From: Actinoplanes philippinensis
GTDB taxonomy: Bacteria > Actinomycetota > Actinomycetes > Mycobacteriales > Micromonosporaceae
DNA length: 64,000 nucleotides
Assembly (NCBI RefSeq): GCF_900113015.1
Contig: NZ_FONV01000003.1
Coordinates: 558,001-622,000 of the forward strand
Direction of reading: 5' to 3'
The notes under the pieces are model-generated. The model was not told the DNA's origin. It did no database searches and saw only the letters and a list, made by a program, of their open reading frames with translations. Shown here piece after piece: positions 29,232 to 38,213 of the stretch. The translations under genes and the position numbers were made by a program. The first letter of the stretch is position 1, and every line of letters starts with the position of its first letter.

Positions 29232-30374
29232 TCACACGAACGCTCCGTGACCTGTGATGGCCCGGCCCACGATCAGGGAGTTGATCTCGCGGGTGCCCTC
29301 GTAGGAGTACAGGGCCTCGGCGTCGGCCACGAAACGGCCGATGTCGTAGTCGAGGACGATGCCGTTGCCGGCCAGGAGCTCGCGGGCCCAGCCGACGACC
29401 TCGCGCATCCGGGTGGTGCAGTAGGCCTTGGCCAGGGCCGAGTGCTCGTCCTTGTAGACGCCGGCATCCTGCAGCTGAGCCAGGCGCACGCACATCCCCA
29501 GGGAGGCGGTCACGTTGCCGGCCATCCGCACCAGCAGGTCCTGGACCAGCTGAAATTGCGCGATCGGGCGGCCGAACTGCTTGCGCTCCCCGGCGTAGGC
29601 CAACGCGATCTCGTAGGCGGCGATCATCAGGCCGACCGCCTGCCAGGCCACGCCCGCCCGGGTCGCCCGCAGCACCCGCGCGGTGTCCTTGAAGGACCGG
29701 CCCAGCTGCAGCCGGTCGGACTCCGGGACGCGGACCCCGGACAGCTCGATGTCCGCGTTCTGCACGATCCGCAGGGCGATCTTGTTCTCGATCTTGACGG
29801 CGGTGAAGCCCGGCGTGTCCTTCTCCACCACGAAACCCTTGACCTGATCGTCGGCCTCGTCGCGGGCCCACACCACGATCAGATCGGCGAAGGTGGCGTT
29901 GCCGATCCAGCGTTTACGGCCGTTGAGCACCCAGGTGTCGCCCTCGCGCCGGGCGGTGGTGCGCAGCCCGGCGGCGACGTCCGAGCCGCCGGTCGGCTCG
30001 GTCAGCGCGAACGCCCCGACCCGGTCGAACGACGCCATCGACGGGAGCCAGCGCTCCTTCTGTTCCGGGGAGCCGCACTCCTGGATGCTGCCCATCGCGA
30101 GACCGGCGTGCACCCCGTAGAAGGTGGCCATCGACGCGTCGGCACGGCCCATCTCCAGTGCCAGCCAGCCGTCCACCAGCGACGAGCGCTCCACACCGGC
30201 CAGACCGAGCCCGGCGAACTGCTTGATCAGGTGAGACGGGAACTCGGCCCGTGCCCAGTATTCATTGGCGATCGGCACGACCTCCGCCGAGAGGAACTCG
30301 CGAACCCGGTGGACGGTCGCGGCCTCCTCATCCGTTAGGAGGTCCTGAAAGGCGTAAAGATCTCCGACGAGCAT
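29232..30374 (-). CDS. Acyl-CoA dehydrogenase, glutaryl-CoA dehydrogenase-like
   Basis: A 380-residue FAD-dependent acyl-CoA dehydrogenase. Typical motifs are FALTEPTGGSDVAAGLRTTARREG (FAD/substrate), WVLNGRKRWIGNATFADLIVVWAR and the C-terminal catalytic base in ALYSYEGTREINSLIVGRAITG (E359). That last motif closely follows glutaryl-CoA dehydrogenases (YEGTHDIHALILGRAITG), so oxidative decarboxylation of glutaryl-CoA in lysine or aromatic catabolism is plausible, but no pathway neighbours are present. The ATG at 30374 is chosen; a GGGGGTAGG run lies 9 nt upstream and could be a ribosome-binding site. Divergent from the glycyl-tRNA synthetase gene, 45 bp apart. Confidence 0.9.
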   Translation of the reverse strand: MLVGDLYAFQDLLTDEEAATVHRVREFLSAEVVPIANEYWARAEFPSHLIKQFAGLGLAGVERSSLVDGWLALEMGRADASMATFYGVHAGLAMGSIQECGSPEQKERWLPSMASFDRVGAFALTEPTGGSDVAAGLRTTARREGDTWVLNGRKRWIGNATFADLIVVWARDEADDQVKGFVVEKDTPGFTAVKIENKIALRIVQNADIELSGVRVPESDRLQLGRSFKDTARVLRATRAGVAWQAVGLMIAAYEIALAYAGERKQFGRPIAQFQLVQDLLVRMAGNVTASLGMCVRLAQLQDAGVYKDEHSALAKAYCTTRMREVVGWARELLAGNGIVLDYDIGRFVADAEALYSYEGTREINSLIVGRAITGHGAFV

Positions 30375-30419
30375 ATTTGCGTACCTACCCCCGTGTGGGC
30401 ACACCTAGACTTCGGACCC
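30375..30419. promoter_or_regulatory. 45-bp divergent promoter region
   Basis: Forward TAGACT (30406-30411) ends 8 nt before the ATG at 30420, with no Shine-Dalgarno sequence. On the reverse strand TAGGTA (30382-30387) ends 7 nt before the ATG at 30374, though a GGGGGTAGG run there may act as a ribosome-binding site instead. Both promoters would have to share this short gap. Confidence 0.5.
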
Positions 30420-33368
30420 ATGCTCACCATGCAGGACGCGCTGACCCGGTTGACCGCGTATTGGACAGATCAGGGCTGCCTGATGGTCCAGCCGATGAAC
30501 ACCGAGGTCGGCGCCGGAACTCTCAACCCGGCGACGCTCCTGCGGGTGCTCGGGCCGGAGCCGTGGCGGGTCGTTTACGCCGAGCCCTCGGTCCGGCCCG
30601 ACGACTCCCGTTACGGCGAGAACCCGAACCGGCTGCAGACCCACACCCAGCTCCAGGTGATCCTCAAGCCCGACCCCGGCAACCCGCAGGAGCTCTACCT
30701 CGGCAGCCTCGCCGCACTCGGCATCGACGTGGCCGCCCACGACGTCCGTTTCGTCGAGGACAACTGGGCCGCCCCCGCCGTCGGCGCGTGGGGTCTGGGC
30801 TGGGAGGTCTGGCTGGACGGGCTGGAGATCACCCAGTTCACCTATTTCCAGCAGGTAGGCGGCGTCAACCTCGATCCGGTGAGTGTGGAGATCACCTACG
30901 GCATCGAGCGGATCATCATGGCGCTGCAGGAGAAGACCCACTTCAAGGAGATCGAGTACGCCCCGGGCGTCAGTTACGGCGAGGTCTTCGGCCAGTCCGA
31001 ATACGAGATGTCGCGTTACTACCTCGACGACGCCGACATCGACGCCAATCGCCGGCTGCTGGAGCTCTACGCCGCTGAGGCCCAGCGTCTGATCGACATC
31101 GGCCTCCCGGTGCCCGCACACTCCTACGTGCTGAAATGCTCGCAGACCTTCAACGTCCTCGACTCCCGCGGCGCGGTCTCCACCGCCGATCGGGCCGCCG
31201 AGTTCGCCCGGATGCGACGGCTGGCCGGTGACGTCGCCCGGCTCTGGATCGACCGCCGCACCGAACTGGGCCTGCCGCTCGGCACCGTCGACCCGCTCGC
31301 GCCGGCCCGCCCGGCAGCCACCGTCCAGACCGGGGCGGAGGAACGCGCCCTGGTCTTCGAGATCGGCACCGAGGAACTGCCGCCGGCCGAGGCCCGATCC
31401 GCCCGGGACCAGGTCGCACGGCTGCTCACCGAGGGGCTCGCGGGCACCCGGCTCGGGCACGGCGACATCCGTGTCTTCGGGACGCCGCGCCGGATCATCG
31501 CCGTGGTCGCGGCGGTCGCGGCGCGCGAGGAGGATCACGTCCGCACGGTCAAGGGGCCCAAGGCGCAGCAGGCCTACGGCGCGGACGGCGAACCGACGAA
31601 GGCGCTCGAAGGATTCGTCCGCGGGCAGGGCGCCACTCTCGCCGAGGTGGAGACGGAAGATCTCGGTGGCGTACCCCATGTGGTTGTCCGGAAGCAGGAA
31701 GCCGGGCGCGCGGCGCCGGCCGTGCTCGCCACCGTGCTCGCGCAGGTCGTCACCGGTCTGCGCGCGGCCAAGAACATGCGGTGGAACGACCCGAAACTCG
31801 CCTTCAGCCGACCGGTCCGCTGGCTGACCGCCCTCTGGGGCGACGATGTGGTGCCGGTGGCCGTCTCCACGCTCGCCGCCGGGCGCCGGACCCGGCTGCT
31901 GCGCACGGCCGAGCCGCCGGTCGCCGACATCGCGTCGGCCGAGACGCTCCTCGAGACGCTCGGTGTGAACGGCATCGTCGCCGACCCCGAGGACCGCCGT
32001 GAGCTGATCGTCATCGGCGCCCAGGATCTCGTCTACCCCGACGGGAGGATCGACGTGAAGGGCGAGGCCGCGCTCATCGACCAGATCACCGACCTGGTCG
32101 AACAGCCGCTGCCGCTGCTCGGCACGTTTGACGAGAGCTATCTGTCGCTGCCGGACGCGGTGCTCACCACGGTGATGCGCAAACACCAGCGTTACCTGCC
32201 GGTGCGGGACGAGAACGGCGCGCTGCTCCCCCTTTTCGTCACCGTGGCGAACGGCCCGGTCGACGTGGAACTGGTGCGCGCCGGCAACGAAGGGGTGCTG
32301 CGAGCCCGTTACGAGGACGCGGCCTTCTTCTATCGCGCGGACCGCGAGAAGTCGCTCGCGGAGATGAAAGCCCACCTGGACCGCCTCACCTTCACCGACA
32401 AACTCGGCTCGATGGCTGATCGGGCCCGCCGGATCGAGGCCCTTGCTCTCTCTATCGCCGAGCACCTCGGAATTGGTTCACCTGTTCTAAAACGGGCCGC
32501 TGAGCTGGTCAAATTCGACCTCGGCTCGCAGCTGGTGACGGAGATGACGAGCCTGGCCGGGGTGATGGCCCGCGACTACGCGCTGCACGCCGGCGAGGAC
32601 CGGCCGGTGGCGCAGGCCGTCTACGAGGCCGAGCTGCCCCGCAACACCGGTGACGCGCTGCCGGCCTCGGTGCCCGGGGCCGTGCTGTCGCTCGCCGACA
32701 GGCTCGATCTGGTGGCCGGTCTGGCCGCGACGGTCGGGCTGCCGACCGGGTCGAGTGACCCGTTCGCGGTACGGCGGGCGGTGCTGGGGCTGCTCGCGGT
32801 GCACCGGGCGACACCCGCGCTGGCGGCGTTCGACCTCTTCGACGGGCTGGCGCTGGCGGCGCAGCCGGTGCCGGTGCCCGAGGAGGTCCTCGCGGGCAGC
32901 CGGGACTTCCTGGCCCGCCGGCTGGAGCAACTGCTCGTCGAGGAGGGACAGCCGGTCGACCGGGTACGCGCGGTCCTGCCCCACGCCGGCCGGCCCGCCC
33001 TGGTCGACGTGCTGCTCGCCCAGCTGGCCACCGCGGTGACGGACCCGGGGTTCCGGGCGGTCGCGGCGGCCATCCAGCGGGCCCGGCGGATCGTTCCGGC
33101 GGGGACCGTGGCCGGCTACGACCCGGCAGTCCTCAAGGAGCCCGCCGAGGTGGCCCTGCACGAGGCGGTGGCGTCGGTCACCGGTTTCTCCGACGTGACC
33201 GGGTTCGTGACCGCGGTCCGGCCGCTCGTCGACCCGGTCGGCCGGTTCTTCGACGAGGTGTTCGTGATGGACGAGGACCCGGTGCTGCGGGCCGCCCGGC
33301 TGGGTCTGCTGGCGACCGTCCGCGATCTCGGCACCGGGCTGCTCGACTGGGACCACCTGCGGATGTGA
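30420..33368 (+). CDS. glyS: Glycyl-tRNA synthetase, fused alpha and beta subunits
   Basis: A 982-residue single-chain version of the bacterial alpha2beta2 glycyl-tRNA synthetase (EC 6.1.1.14). Residues 1 to about 290 equal GlyQ: TMQDALTRLTAYWTDQGC, RPDDSRYGENPNRLQTHTQ and ITYGIERIIMALQ. After a Pro/Ala linker (about 295-310) the GlyS part starts with ALVFEIGTEELPPAEARSA; it includes MRKHQRYLPV, VRARYEDAAFFYRAD-like sequence (LRARYEDAAFFYRADR) and the C-terminal anticodon-binding region. Most actinobacteria are known to use the unrelated dimeric enzyme, so this is notable. The start follows a TAGACT -10 hexamer and no Shine-Dalgarno sequence. The next gene starts 34 bp downstream. Confidence 0.94.
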   Translation: MLTMQDALTRLTAYWTDQGCLMVQPMNTEVGAGTLNPATLLRVLGPEPWRVVYAEPSVRPDDSRYGENPNRLQTHTQLQVILKPDPGNPQELYLGSLAALGIDVAAHDVRFVEDNWAAPAVGAWGLGWEVWLDGLEITQFTYFQQVGGVNLDPVSVEITYGIERIIMALQEKTHFKEIEYAPGVSYGEVFGQSEYEMSRYYLDDADIDANRRLLELYAAEAQRLIDIGLPVPAHSYVLKCSQTFNVLDSRGAVSTADRAAEFARMRRLAGDVARLWIDRRTELGLPLGTVDPLAPARPAATVQTGAEERALVFEIGTEELPPAEARSARDQVARLLTEGLAGTRLGHGDIRVFGTPRRIIAVVAAVAAREEDHVRTVKGPKAQQAYGADGEPTKALEGFVRGQGATLAEVETEDLGGVPHVVVRKQEAGRAAPAVLATVLAQVVTGLRAAKNMRWNDPKLAFSRPVRWLTALWGDDVVPVAVSTLAAGRRTRLLRTAEPPVADIASAETLLETLGVNGIVADPEDRRELIVIGAQDLVYPDGRIDVKGEAALIDQITDLVEQPLPLLGTFDESYLSLPDAVLTTVMRKHQRYLPVRDENGALLPLFVTVANGPVDVELVRAGNEGVLRARYEDAAFFYRADREKSLAEMKAHLDRLTFTDKLGSMADRARRIEALALSIAEHLGIGSPVLKRAAELVKFDLGSQLVTEMTSLAGVMARDYALHAGEDRPVAQAVYEAELPRNTGDALPASVPGAVLSLADRLDLVAGLAATVGLPTGSSDPFAVRRAVLGLLAVHRATPALAAFDLFDGLALAAQPVPVPEEVLAGSRDFLARRLEQLLVEEGQPVDRVRAVLPHAGRPALVDVLLAQLATAVTDPGFRAVAAAIQRARRIVPAGTVAGYDPAVLKEPAEVALHEAVASVTGFSDVTGFVTAVRPLVDPVGRFFDEVFVMDEDPVLRAARLGLLATVRDLGTGLLDWDHLRM

Positions 33369-33402
33369 GCTAAATGTCGTACCCCGCTCCTAAGGTGACC
33401 CC

Positions 33403-36246
33403 ATGCCTCTCACCTGGGACGGGCTCGACGAGCCGTTTCGCCGGACCGACAGCGCGGCTCTGACGGCGCTCCTGCTCGACACGACCGAGCAGGAGCGGCT
33501 GGCGTTCGCCGGCGAGGTGGAGCGGCGTGTCCGCAGTGGATCGGGCGAGTGGTGGGCCCGGTCGTACAGTCCGGCGGGCCTCTTCGCGCTCCTGGTGATC
33601 GCCTGCGTGCCCACCGCCGCGCGGGCCGCCGCCCTGCTGCAGCGCCGAGGCATGCGGAGCTGGCGCGACATCGTGGCCGGCGACTTCCTCCGGATCATCC
33701 GGGCCCGGCGTCTGCCCTGGGCCGGTGACCTCGGCGTCCGGCTGGCCCGCGGGCTGCCCCGCGACGCGTGGGGCGACGACTGGCGGTTCGTCGAGACGCT
33801 GCTGCTCGAGGGCGATGCCGACCCACCGGTCACCGAGGGTGTGGTCCACGGCTGGGTGGAGGCTGTCCGGGAGCACTCGTGGAGCGTGCCGCTCACCGAC
33901 GCGCTCCGGGGCAGCCCGTGGCTCGACCTGCTGCTGCCGTCGGTGTTCGAGATCGACGGGCTCGGCAGCGAGTTGCCGTCGGCCGACTTCGACAACCGGG
34001 AGACGTCGTTCCCGGCGGCGATCGCGCGGCTGGTCGCCGAAGGGCGGCTGGAGCGCCGGGCCATCGTCGACGCGACCACGGGCCGGCTGGCCCGGGGTGA
34101 CCGGCCGGGGGCGCTGCGGCCGTTCACGCTGCTGCACGAGGCCCTCGCGCCGACTCCCGACGAGCTGTCCCGGCACACGGGGAGCTATGCCCGGCTGGCC
34201 GGTGACGCGCCGTCCCCGGTCGCCCGGCTGGCCCTGGCCGCGCTGCGCACACTCGGTGAGCAGGGTCGCCTGGAGATCTCGTCGGTGATCGAGGCGGGCG
34301 ACGGGCTGCTCGCCCGCAAGGAGAAGGTGCTGGTCAAGGCGGCGCTGAGCTGGCTCGACGAGATCGCCCGCCGCTCGCCGGAGCATGCGGGCGAGATCCT
34401 GGCGACGGTTGCGGCAGCGTTCGACCATCAGTCGCTGGACATCCAGGAGCGGGCGATCGCTGTCGCCACCCGCCATCTGGCGTACGCGCCGGCCGATGTA
34501 GCAGCCCGCGTGGTCGCGAGCGGCCGGCCGGACCCGCTGCCGCAGGATGTCGACAGGCCCGGCGTCCCGGCACCGGCGTCATCGCCGGACCGACCGGAAC
34601 CAGCGCTCCTGGTGGGTCTGCCGAGGCCCGCGACGCTCCGGGAACGGCCGGAACCGGCGGCGCACTCCGGTCCGCCGAGGTCTGCGACGCCCCGGGAACG
34701 GCCGGAACCGGCGGCGCACTCCGGTCCGCCGAGGTCTGCGACGCCCCGGGAACGGCCGGAGCCGGCGGCGCAGCCAGGTCCGCCGAGGTCTGCGACGCCC
34801 CGGGTGCAGCCGGGACCGGAGCCGATGGGCCGGTCGGGCCGGTGGCCCGCGACGGAGCGGTCGGCGCCGGCGGCGATGCCGGTGGGGATCGGGAGCGCCG
34901 TGGAGCTGGCGGAGGAGGTGGCCGCGCTCATCCAGGACCCGGCCGCCGTGCGGTGGGAGCGGATCCTGGCCGCGCTGGTCACGCTTCCGTCCGAGGGTTT
35001 CACGGTGGCGCTGGCGCCGGTGCTCGACCGGCATCCCGGTGTCTTCAGCGACCGGTGGGGACGTTTTCCGTTCCTGGGGGAGGTGATCGCCGCCCGGATC
35101 GGCCGGGAGCGTAGCCACATCATGCGGGAACGGCTCCGGAACGCCGTCCGGCGGGATCTCATCGGCACCGGGTCGACCCGGTCGCTCGTCGGCACGCCGT
35201 CCGGCATCCTCACGCTCCGGGTGGCGGAGGCAGCCTGGCAGGTCGTTCCGGCGCCGGTTCCGGTGCTGCTCGCCACCCCGACCGACGTCACCGGCAGCAT
35301 CGACGCCGGTGTTCTGGTCGACCGGCTCGCCCGGTATGAGGAGGCCGGCGCCGATCCGTGGCAGCTCGACCTGCAGCAGGCGATGGTCCGGGTCAGCCGC
35401 GACGTCGACCCGGAGGTGCTCGCGCGGGCCGAGACGATGACGAGTCCGTCCGGCAAGGTCGTGGCCGGATGGTTGCGGGCCGGCGGGATGCCCGATCCGG
35501 TCAGCTCCCGTTTCGAGCAGCACAGCCGTGACTCCGCCGGTCAGGTCGTCGGCCGCCGGGTCGTCGCCGCGCTGGAGTCGGGCCGGGCCGGCGGTGACCG
35601 GATCGTCCTCGAGGACGCGCTGGTCGACATCACGCTACGGTCCCGCCCGGAGTACTACGTGAACACCGGCTTCCAGGCGGACGTCCTCGCGATGGTGCTG
35701 CCACATCACCGGGAGGCGGTCGCGGCGTGGGCGCTCACCGACCTGGCGGCGCTGGCCGATCAGGACGGTCGCGACGCGAGCCTGCTGCCCCTGATCGCCG
35801 ACCTGAGCGGGCCGATCGGGCCAGCGACCACGCTTGCCCTGGCGTACGGTCTGGCCGCCCGTCACGAGGCCGACCGGATCGCGGCCGTCGACGCCTTCCT
35901 GGGCTTCGCCGCGGGTCCCGAGCCGTTCGCCGCCGCGCTCGGCGCCGAGCTGGGTGATCTGGCCGCCGACGGCACGATCAAGCTGGCCCGGGTGGCGCCC
36001 GCCCTGCGGGACGCCCACCAGGCGGGGGCGTCCGCCGTCGTCTGGCAGGTGCTCCGGGCCGCGCTGCCACCACTGCTGCCGGTCCTGCCCCGCGGGCTGC
36101 CCGACCTGCTCGAGCTCGGCACCCGTGCCGCCTCGGCCGTCGGCGCCCACGACACGGTGCCCGGCTTGGCCGCTGTGGCCGCGCGAGGCGGCGGGACACG
36201 CCTGGTGCGCGAGGCGAAACGCCTCCTGGCGACGCTCACCCGTTGA
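33403..36246 (+). CDS. Large helical-repeat protein, DUF6493-like
   Basis: A 947-residue cytosolic protein, predominantly alpha-helical with HEAT-like repetition (LLVIACVPTAARAAALLQRRGM; VARLALAALRTLGEQGRLEISSVIEAG). It may belong to DUF6493, whose members neighbour SWIM-zinc-finger and MoxR/VWA genes in other actinomycetes; none is present here and I am not certain of the family. About residues 395-467 are a Pro/Arg/Glu-rich disordered linker of 18-residue repeats (RERPEPAAHSGPPRSATP). The ATG at 33403 has TAAGGT ending 6 nt upstream, suggesting a leaderless mRNA. No catalytic motif is recognised. Confidence 0.75.
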   Translation: MPLTWDGLDEPFRRTDSAALTALLLDTTEQERLAFAGEVERRVRSGSGEWWARSYSPAGLFALLVIACVPTAARAAALLQRRGMRSWRDIVAGDFLRIIRARRLPWAGDLGVRLARGLPRDAWGDDWRFVETLLLEGDADPPVTEGVVHGWVEAVREHSWSVPLTDALRGSPWLDLLLPSVFEIDGLGSELPSADFDNRETSFPAAIARLVAEGRLERRAIVDATTGRLARGDRPGALRPFTLLHEALAPTPDELSRHTGSYARLAGDAPSPVARLALAALRTLGEQGRLEISSVIEAGDGLLARKEKVLVKAALSWLDEIARRSPEHAGEILATVAAAFDHQSLDIQERAIAVATRHLAYAPADVAARVVASGRPDPLPQDVDRPGVPAPASSPDRPEPALLVGLPRPATLRERPEPAAHSGPPRSATPRERPEPAAHSGPPRSATPRERPEPAAQPGPPRSATPRVQPGPEPMGRSGRWPATERSAPAAMPVGIGSAVELAEEVAALIQDPAAVRWERILAALVTLPSEGFTVALAPVLDRHPGVFSDRWGRFPFLGEVIAARIGRERSHIMRERLRNAVRRDLIGTGSTRSLVGTPSGILTLRVAEAAWQVVPAPVPVLLATPTDVTGSIDAGVLVDRLARYEEAGADPWQLDLQQAMVRVSRDVDPEVLARAETMTSPSGKVVAGWLRAGGMPDPVSSRFEQHSRDSAGQVVGRRVVAALESGRAGGDRIVLEDALVDITLRSRPEYYVNTGFQADVLAMVLPHHREAVAAWALTDLAALADQDGRDASLLPLIADLSGPIGPATTLALAYGLAARHEADRIAAVDAFLGFAAGPEPFAAALGAELGDLAADGTIKLARVAPALRDAHQAGASAVVWQVLRAALPPLLPVLPRGLPDLLELGTRAASAVGAHDTVPGLAAVAARGGGTRLVREAKRLLATLTR
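34587..34802 (+). repeat. 54-bp in-frame tandem repeats, four copies
   Basis: Units start at 34587, 34641, 34695 and 34749, each exactly 54 bp and encoding 18 residues of the type RERPEPAAHSGPPRSATP. The second and third are virtually identical; the first and last are diverged. They form a flexible linker between two helical halves of the protein. Confidence 0.88.
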
Positions 36247-36449
36247 AGCCCGGGAGGACGAGATCAGGAGCGGGTGGCGGTGGCGTACGGCTCCACGATG
36301 GTGTGCCGCACCGGCCTGGCCGGGAACGACCATTGACCCCTCGTTCGCGGAAACGCCATGGGATCGTCGCCTGGGGGTCGGTTCGGTCGCGTCGACTCTG
36401 TGCGGACGTCCGGTGATGGTCGCCGGATCCGAGCATTCTGGAGGAAGAC

Positions 36450-37553
36450 GTGGCAGATCGCCGTCAGGTGCTGCGCTTCGGCGCTGTCGCCGCCGCTGCT
36501 CCGGCGCTGGCCGGGGCCGCTTCCGCGCCCGCCTGGGCCGGCGGGCACGAGCACGGCGGGGCCCGGACCAAGCCGCTCGTGGTAGGTCACCGTGGCGCCT
36601 CCGGTTACCGGCCCGAGCACACTCTCGCGTCGTACGAGCTGGCCGCGCGACTGGGCGCCGACTACCTGGAGCCCGATCTGGTGATCACCAAGGACGGTGT
36701 CCTGGTGTGCCGGCACGAGCCGGAGATCGGTGGCACCACCGATGTCGCGTCGCGGCCCGAGTTCGCCGCCCGCAAACGGACCGTGGTGCTCGACGGGGTC
36801 AGCATCACCGGCTGGTGGACGCAGGATTTCACCCTCGCCGAGCTGAAGACGCTGCGTGCCACCGAGCGGATCCCGGCGATCCGGCAGCGGAACACGGTGT
36901 ACGACGGCTACTTCCAGGTGCCGACCTTCCAGGAGATGCTCGACCTGCGCAAGCGGCTCTCCAAGGAGCTGGGTCGCGACCTGGGTGTGTTCCCGGAGAC
37001 GAAGCACCCGACCTTCTTCCGGAGCATCGGACTCGAACTGGAGAAGCCGCTGGTCCGGACGCTGCGCCGCAACGGTCTCGACAAGCGGGGCGCCAAGGTG
37101 TTCATCCAGTCGTTCGAGGCGGCGAACCTGCGCGACCTCGCCGACGACCACCGCGTCGAGGTGCCGCTGGTCTTCCTGAGCAGCGCGGCGGGGACGCCGT
37201 TCAACGATCCCCGGCCGTACGCGGACTACCTGACCCCGGCCGGGCTCAAGGAGCTGTCGGAGTTCATCGACGGGATCGGCCCGGACAAGGGGCAGATCAT
37301 CCCGCGCAAGGCGGACGGGACCCTGGGCGTTCCGACGTCCCTGGTCGCCGACGCTCACGCTGCGGGGATCAAGGTGATTCCGTACACGTTCCGGGCGGAG
37401 AACTCGTTCCTGCCCGCCGAGCTGCGGGTCGGCGCCGACGCCGCGGCCTACGGCAAGGCGATCGACGAGCAGGTGACGTTCCTGCGCACCGGCATCGACG
37501 GCCTGTTCACCGACAACCCGGACATCGGCGTTCTGGCCCGCTCACTGGTCTGA
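36450..37553 (+). CDS. glpQ: Secreted glycerophosphodiester phosphodiesterase (GlpQ-type)
   Basis: A 367-residue enzyme that hydrolyses glycerophosphodiesters to glycerol 3-phosphate and an alcohol (EC 3.1.4.46), outside the membrane. The N-terminus MADRRQVLRFGAVAAAAPALA has a twin-Arg motif and a hydrophobic stretch ending in APAWA, so Tat export is likely. The catalytic TIM barrel begins VVGHRGASGYRPEHTLASYELAARLGADYLEPDLVITKDGVLVCRHE, containing both catalytic His residues and the metal-binding Glu/Asp. The length fits the GlpQ rather than the short UgpQ group. The GTG at 36450 has GGAGGA upstream. A strong hairpin follows the stop. It may scavenge phosphate from lipids or teichoic acids. 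Confidence 0.93.
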   Translation: MADRRQVLRFGAVAAAAPALAGAASAPAWAGGHEHGGARTKPLVVGHRGASGYRPEHTLASYELAARLGADYLEPDLVITKDGVLVCRHEPEIGGTTDVASRPEFAARKRTVVLDGVSITGWWTQDFTLAELKTLRATERIPAIRQRNTVYDGYFQVPTFQEMLDLRKRLSKELGRDLGVFPETKHPTFFRSIGLELEKPLVRTLRRNGLDKRGAKVFIQSFEAANLRDLADDHRVEVPLVFLSSAAGTPFNDPRPYADYLTPAGLKELSEFIDGIGPDKGQIIPRKADGTLGVPTSLVADAHAAGIKVIPYTFRAENSFLPAELRVGADAAAYGKAIDEQVTFLRTGIDGLFTDNPDIGVLARSLV

Positions 37554-37558
37554 TCGGC

Positions 37559-37596
37559 GCCGGCCCGTCCCGCTCGTGGGGAGCGGGCGGGCCGGC
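37559..37596. terminator. Terminator after glpQ
   Basis: A 16-bp stem with one bulged T (37559-37575 with 37581-37596) and a 5-nt loop, 6 bp after the glpQ stop. Confidence 0.82.
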
Positions 37597-37624
37597 ATCG
37601 ATCCTGACCGAGGCGGCAGGCAAC

Positions 37625-38040
37625 GGGCGGCGGGCGGCTCGACGGCTGGCGGGCGGCTCGACGGCTGGCGGGCGGCGGGGGGCTGGCGGCTGGCGGGCGG
37701 CGGGGGGCTGGCGGGCGACTGGCGGGCGGCTGGCGGCTGGCGGGCGGCTGGCGGCTGGCGGGCGGCGGGCGGCGGATTGCGGCGCGGGGCGCGCGGCAAG
37801 CAACGCGACGGCCGGCGGGCGACCGGCGACGAGCGACCGGCAGCGGGCAACAAGCGGCGGGCGACCGGCAGCGGGCAACAAGCGGCGGGCGACCGGCAGC
37901 GGGCAACAAGCGGCGGGCGACCGGCAGCGGGCAACAAGCGGGGGGCAACGGTGGCCGGCGCCCACAAGACAAGCGGGCGGCGCCCACAAGACAAGCGGGG
38001 ACGGCGCCCACAAGACAAGCGGGGACGGCGCCCACAAGGC
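37625..38040. repeat. Three adjacent minisatellite blocks
   Basis: Block 1 (about 37625-37775) is a scrambled array of GGCTGGCGGGC-type words, extremely G-rich on the forward strand. Block 2 (37833-37944) is four 28-bp units starting GCGACCGGCAGCGGGC, at 37833, 37861, 37889 and 37917, identical except for the last bases of the fourth. Block 3 (37956-38040) is about 3.6 units of 22-24 bp containing CGCCCACAAGACAAGCGGG. All lie in the convergent gap between glpQ and the Pit operon. Open frames across them on both strands are repeat artefacts. Confidence 0.9.
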
Positions 38041-38060
38041 CGGCGGTTGAACGGCGACCA

Positions 38061-38127
38061 GCGGCTTTCGCCCGTGAGGCGCGCTGTCGGGCGGGACCAC
38101 CGCCCCCGTCGCGCGGTAGGCCCGGAA
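38061..38127. repeat. Dispersed intergenic element, copy A
   Basis: About 67 bp beginning GCGGCTTTCGCCCG match the segment 58769-58838 at roughly three quarters of positions, including a GGCGG...CCGCC stem-loop (about 38090-38104). It is non-coding and lies just after the minisatellite blocks. Confidence 0.6.
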
Positions 38128-38164
38128 CAGCGTCATTGCGCTGGTGGGAGGCGTAGCCCGTACC

Positions 38165-38200
38165 GAAACAAAAGACCCGGCACCCACCAGGGGCGCCGGG
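38165..38200 (-). terminator. Rho-independent terminator of the Pit operon
   Basis: On the reverse strand a 10-bp stem (38191-38200 with 38176-38185, one G-T wobble) and 5-nt loop are followed by TCTTTTGTTT. This is a classical intrinsic terminator, 13 bp after the stop of the small membrane protein gene. Confidence 0.88.
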
Positions 38201-38213
38201 CCGTTGCGCGGAC

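Noticed and set aside
26290..29871. Reverse open frame of nearly 1200 codons through the GGDEF gene and into the acyl-CoA dehydrogenase region
   Set aside because: It crosses two clear genes and a terminator hairpin; composition is that of an antisense shadow.
37833..37944. CRISPR array in the 28-bp repeats
   Set aside because: The repeats are directly adjacent without spacers, and no cas gene is present.
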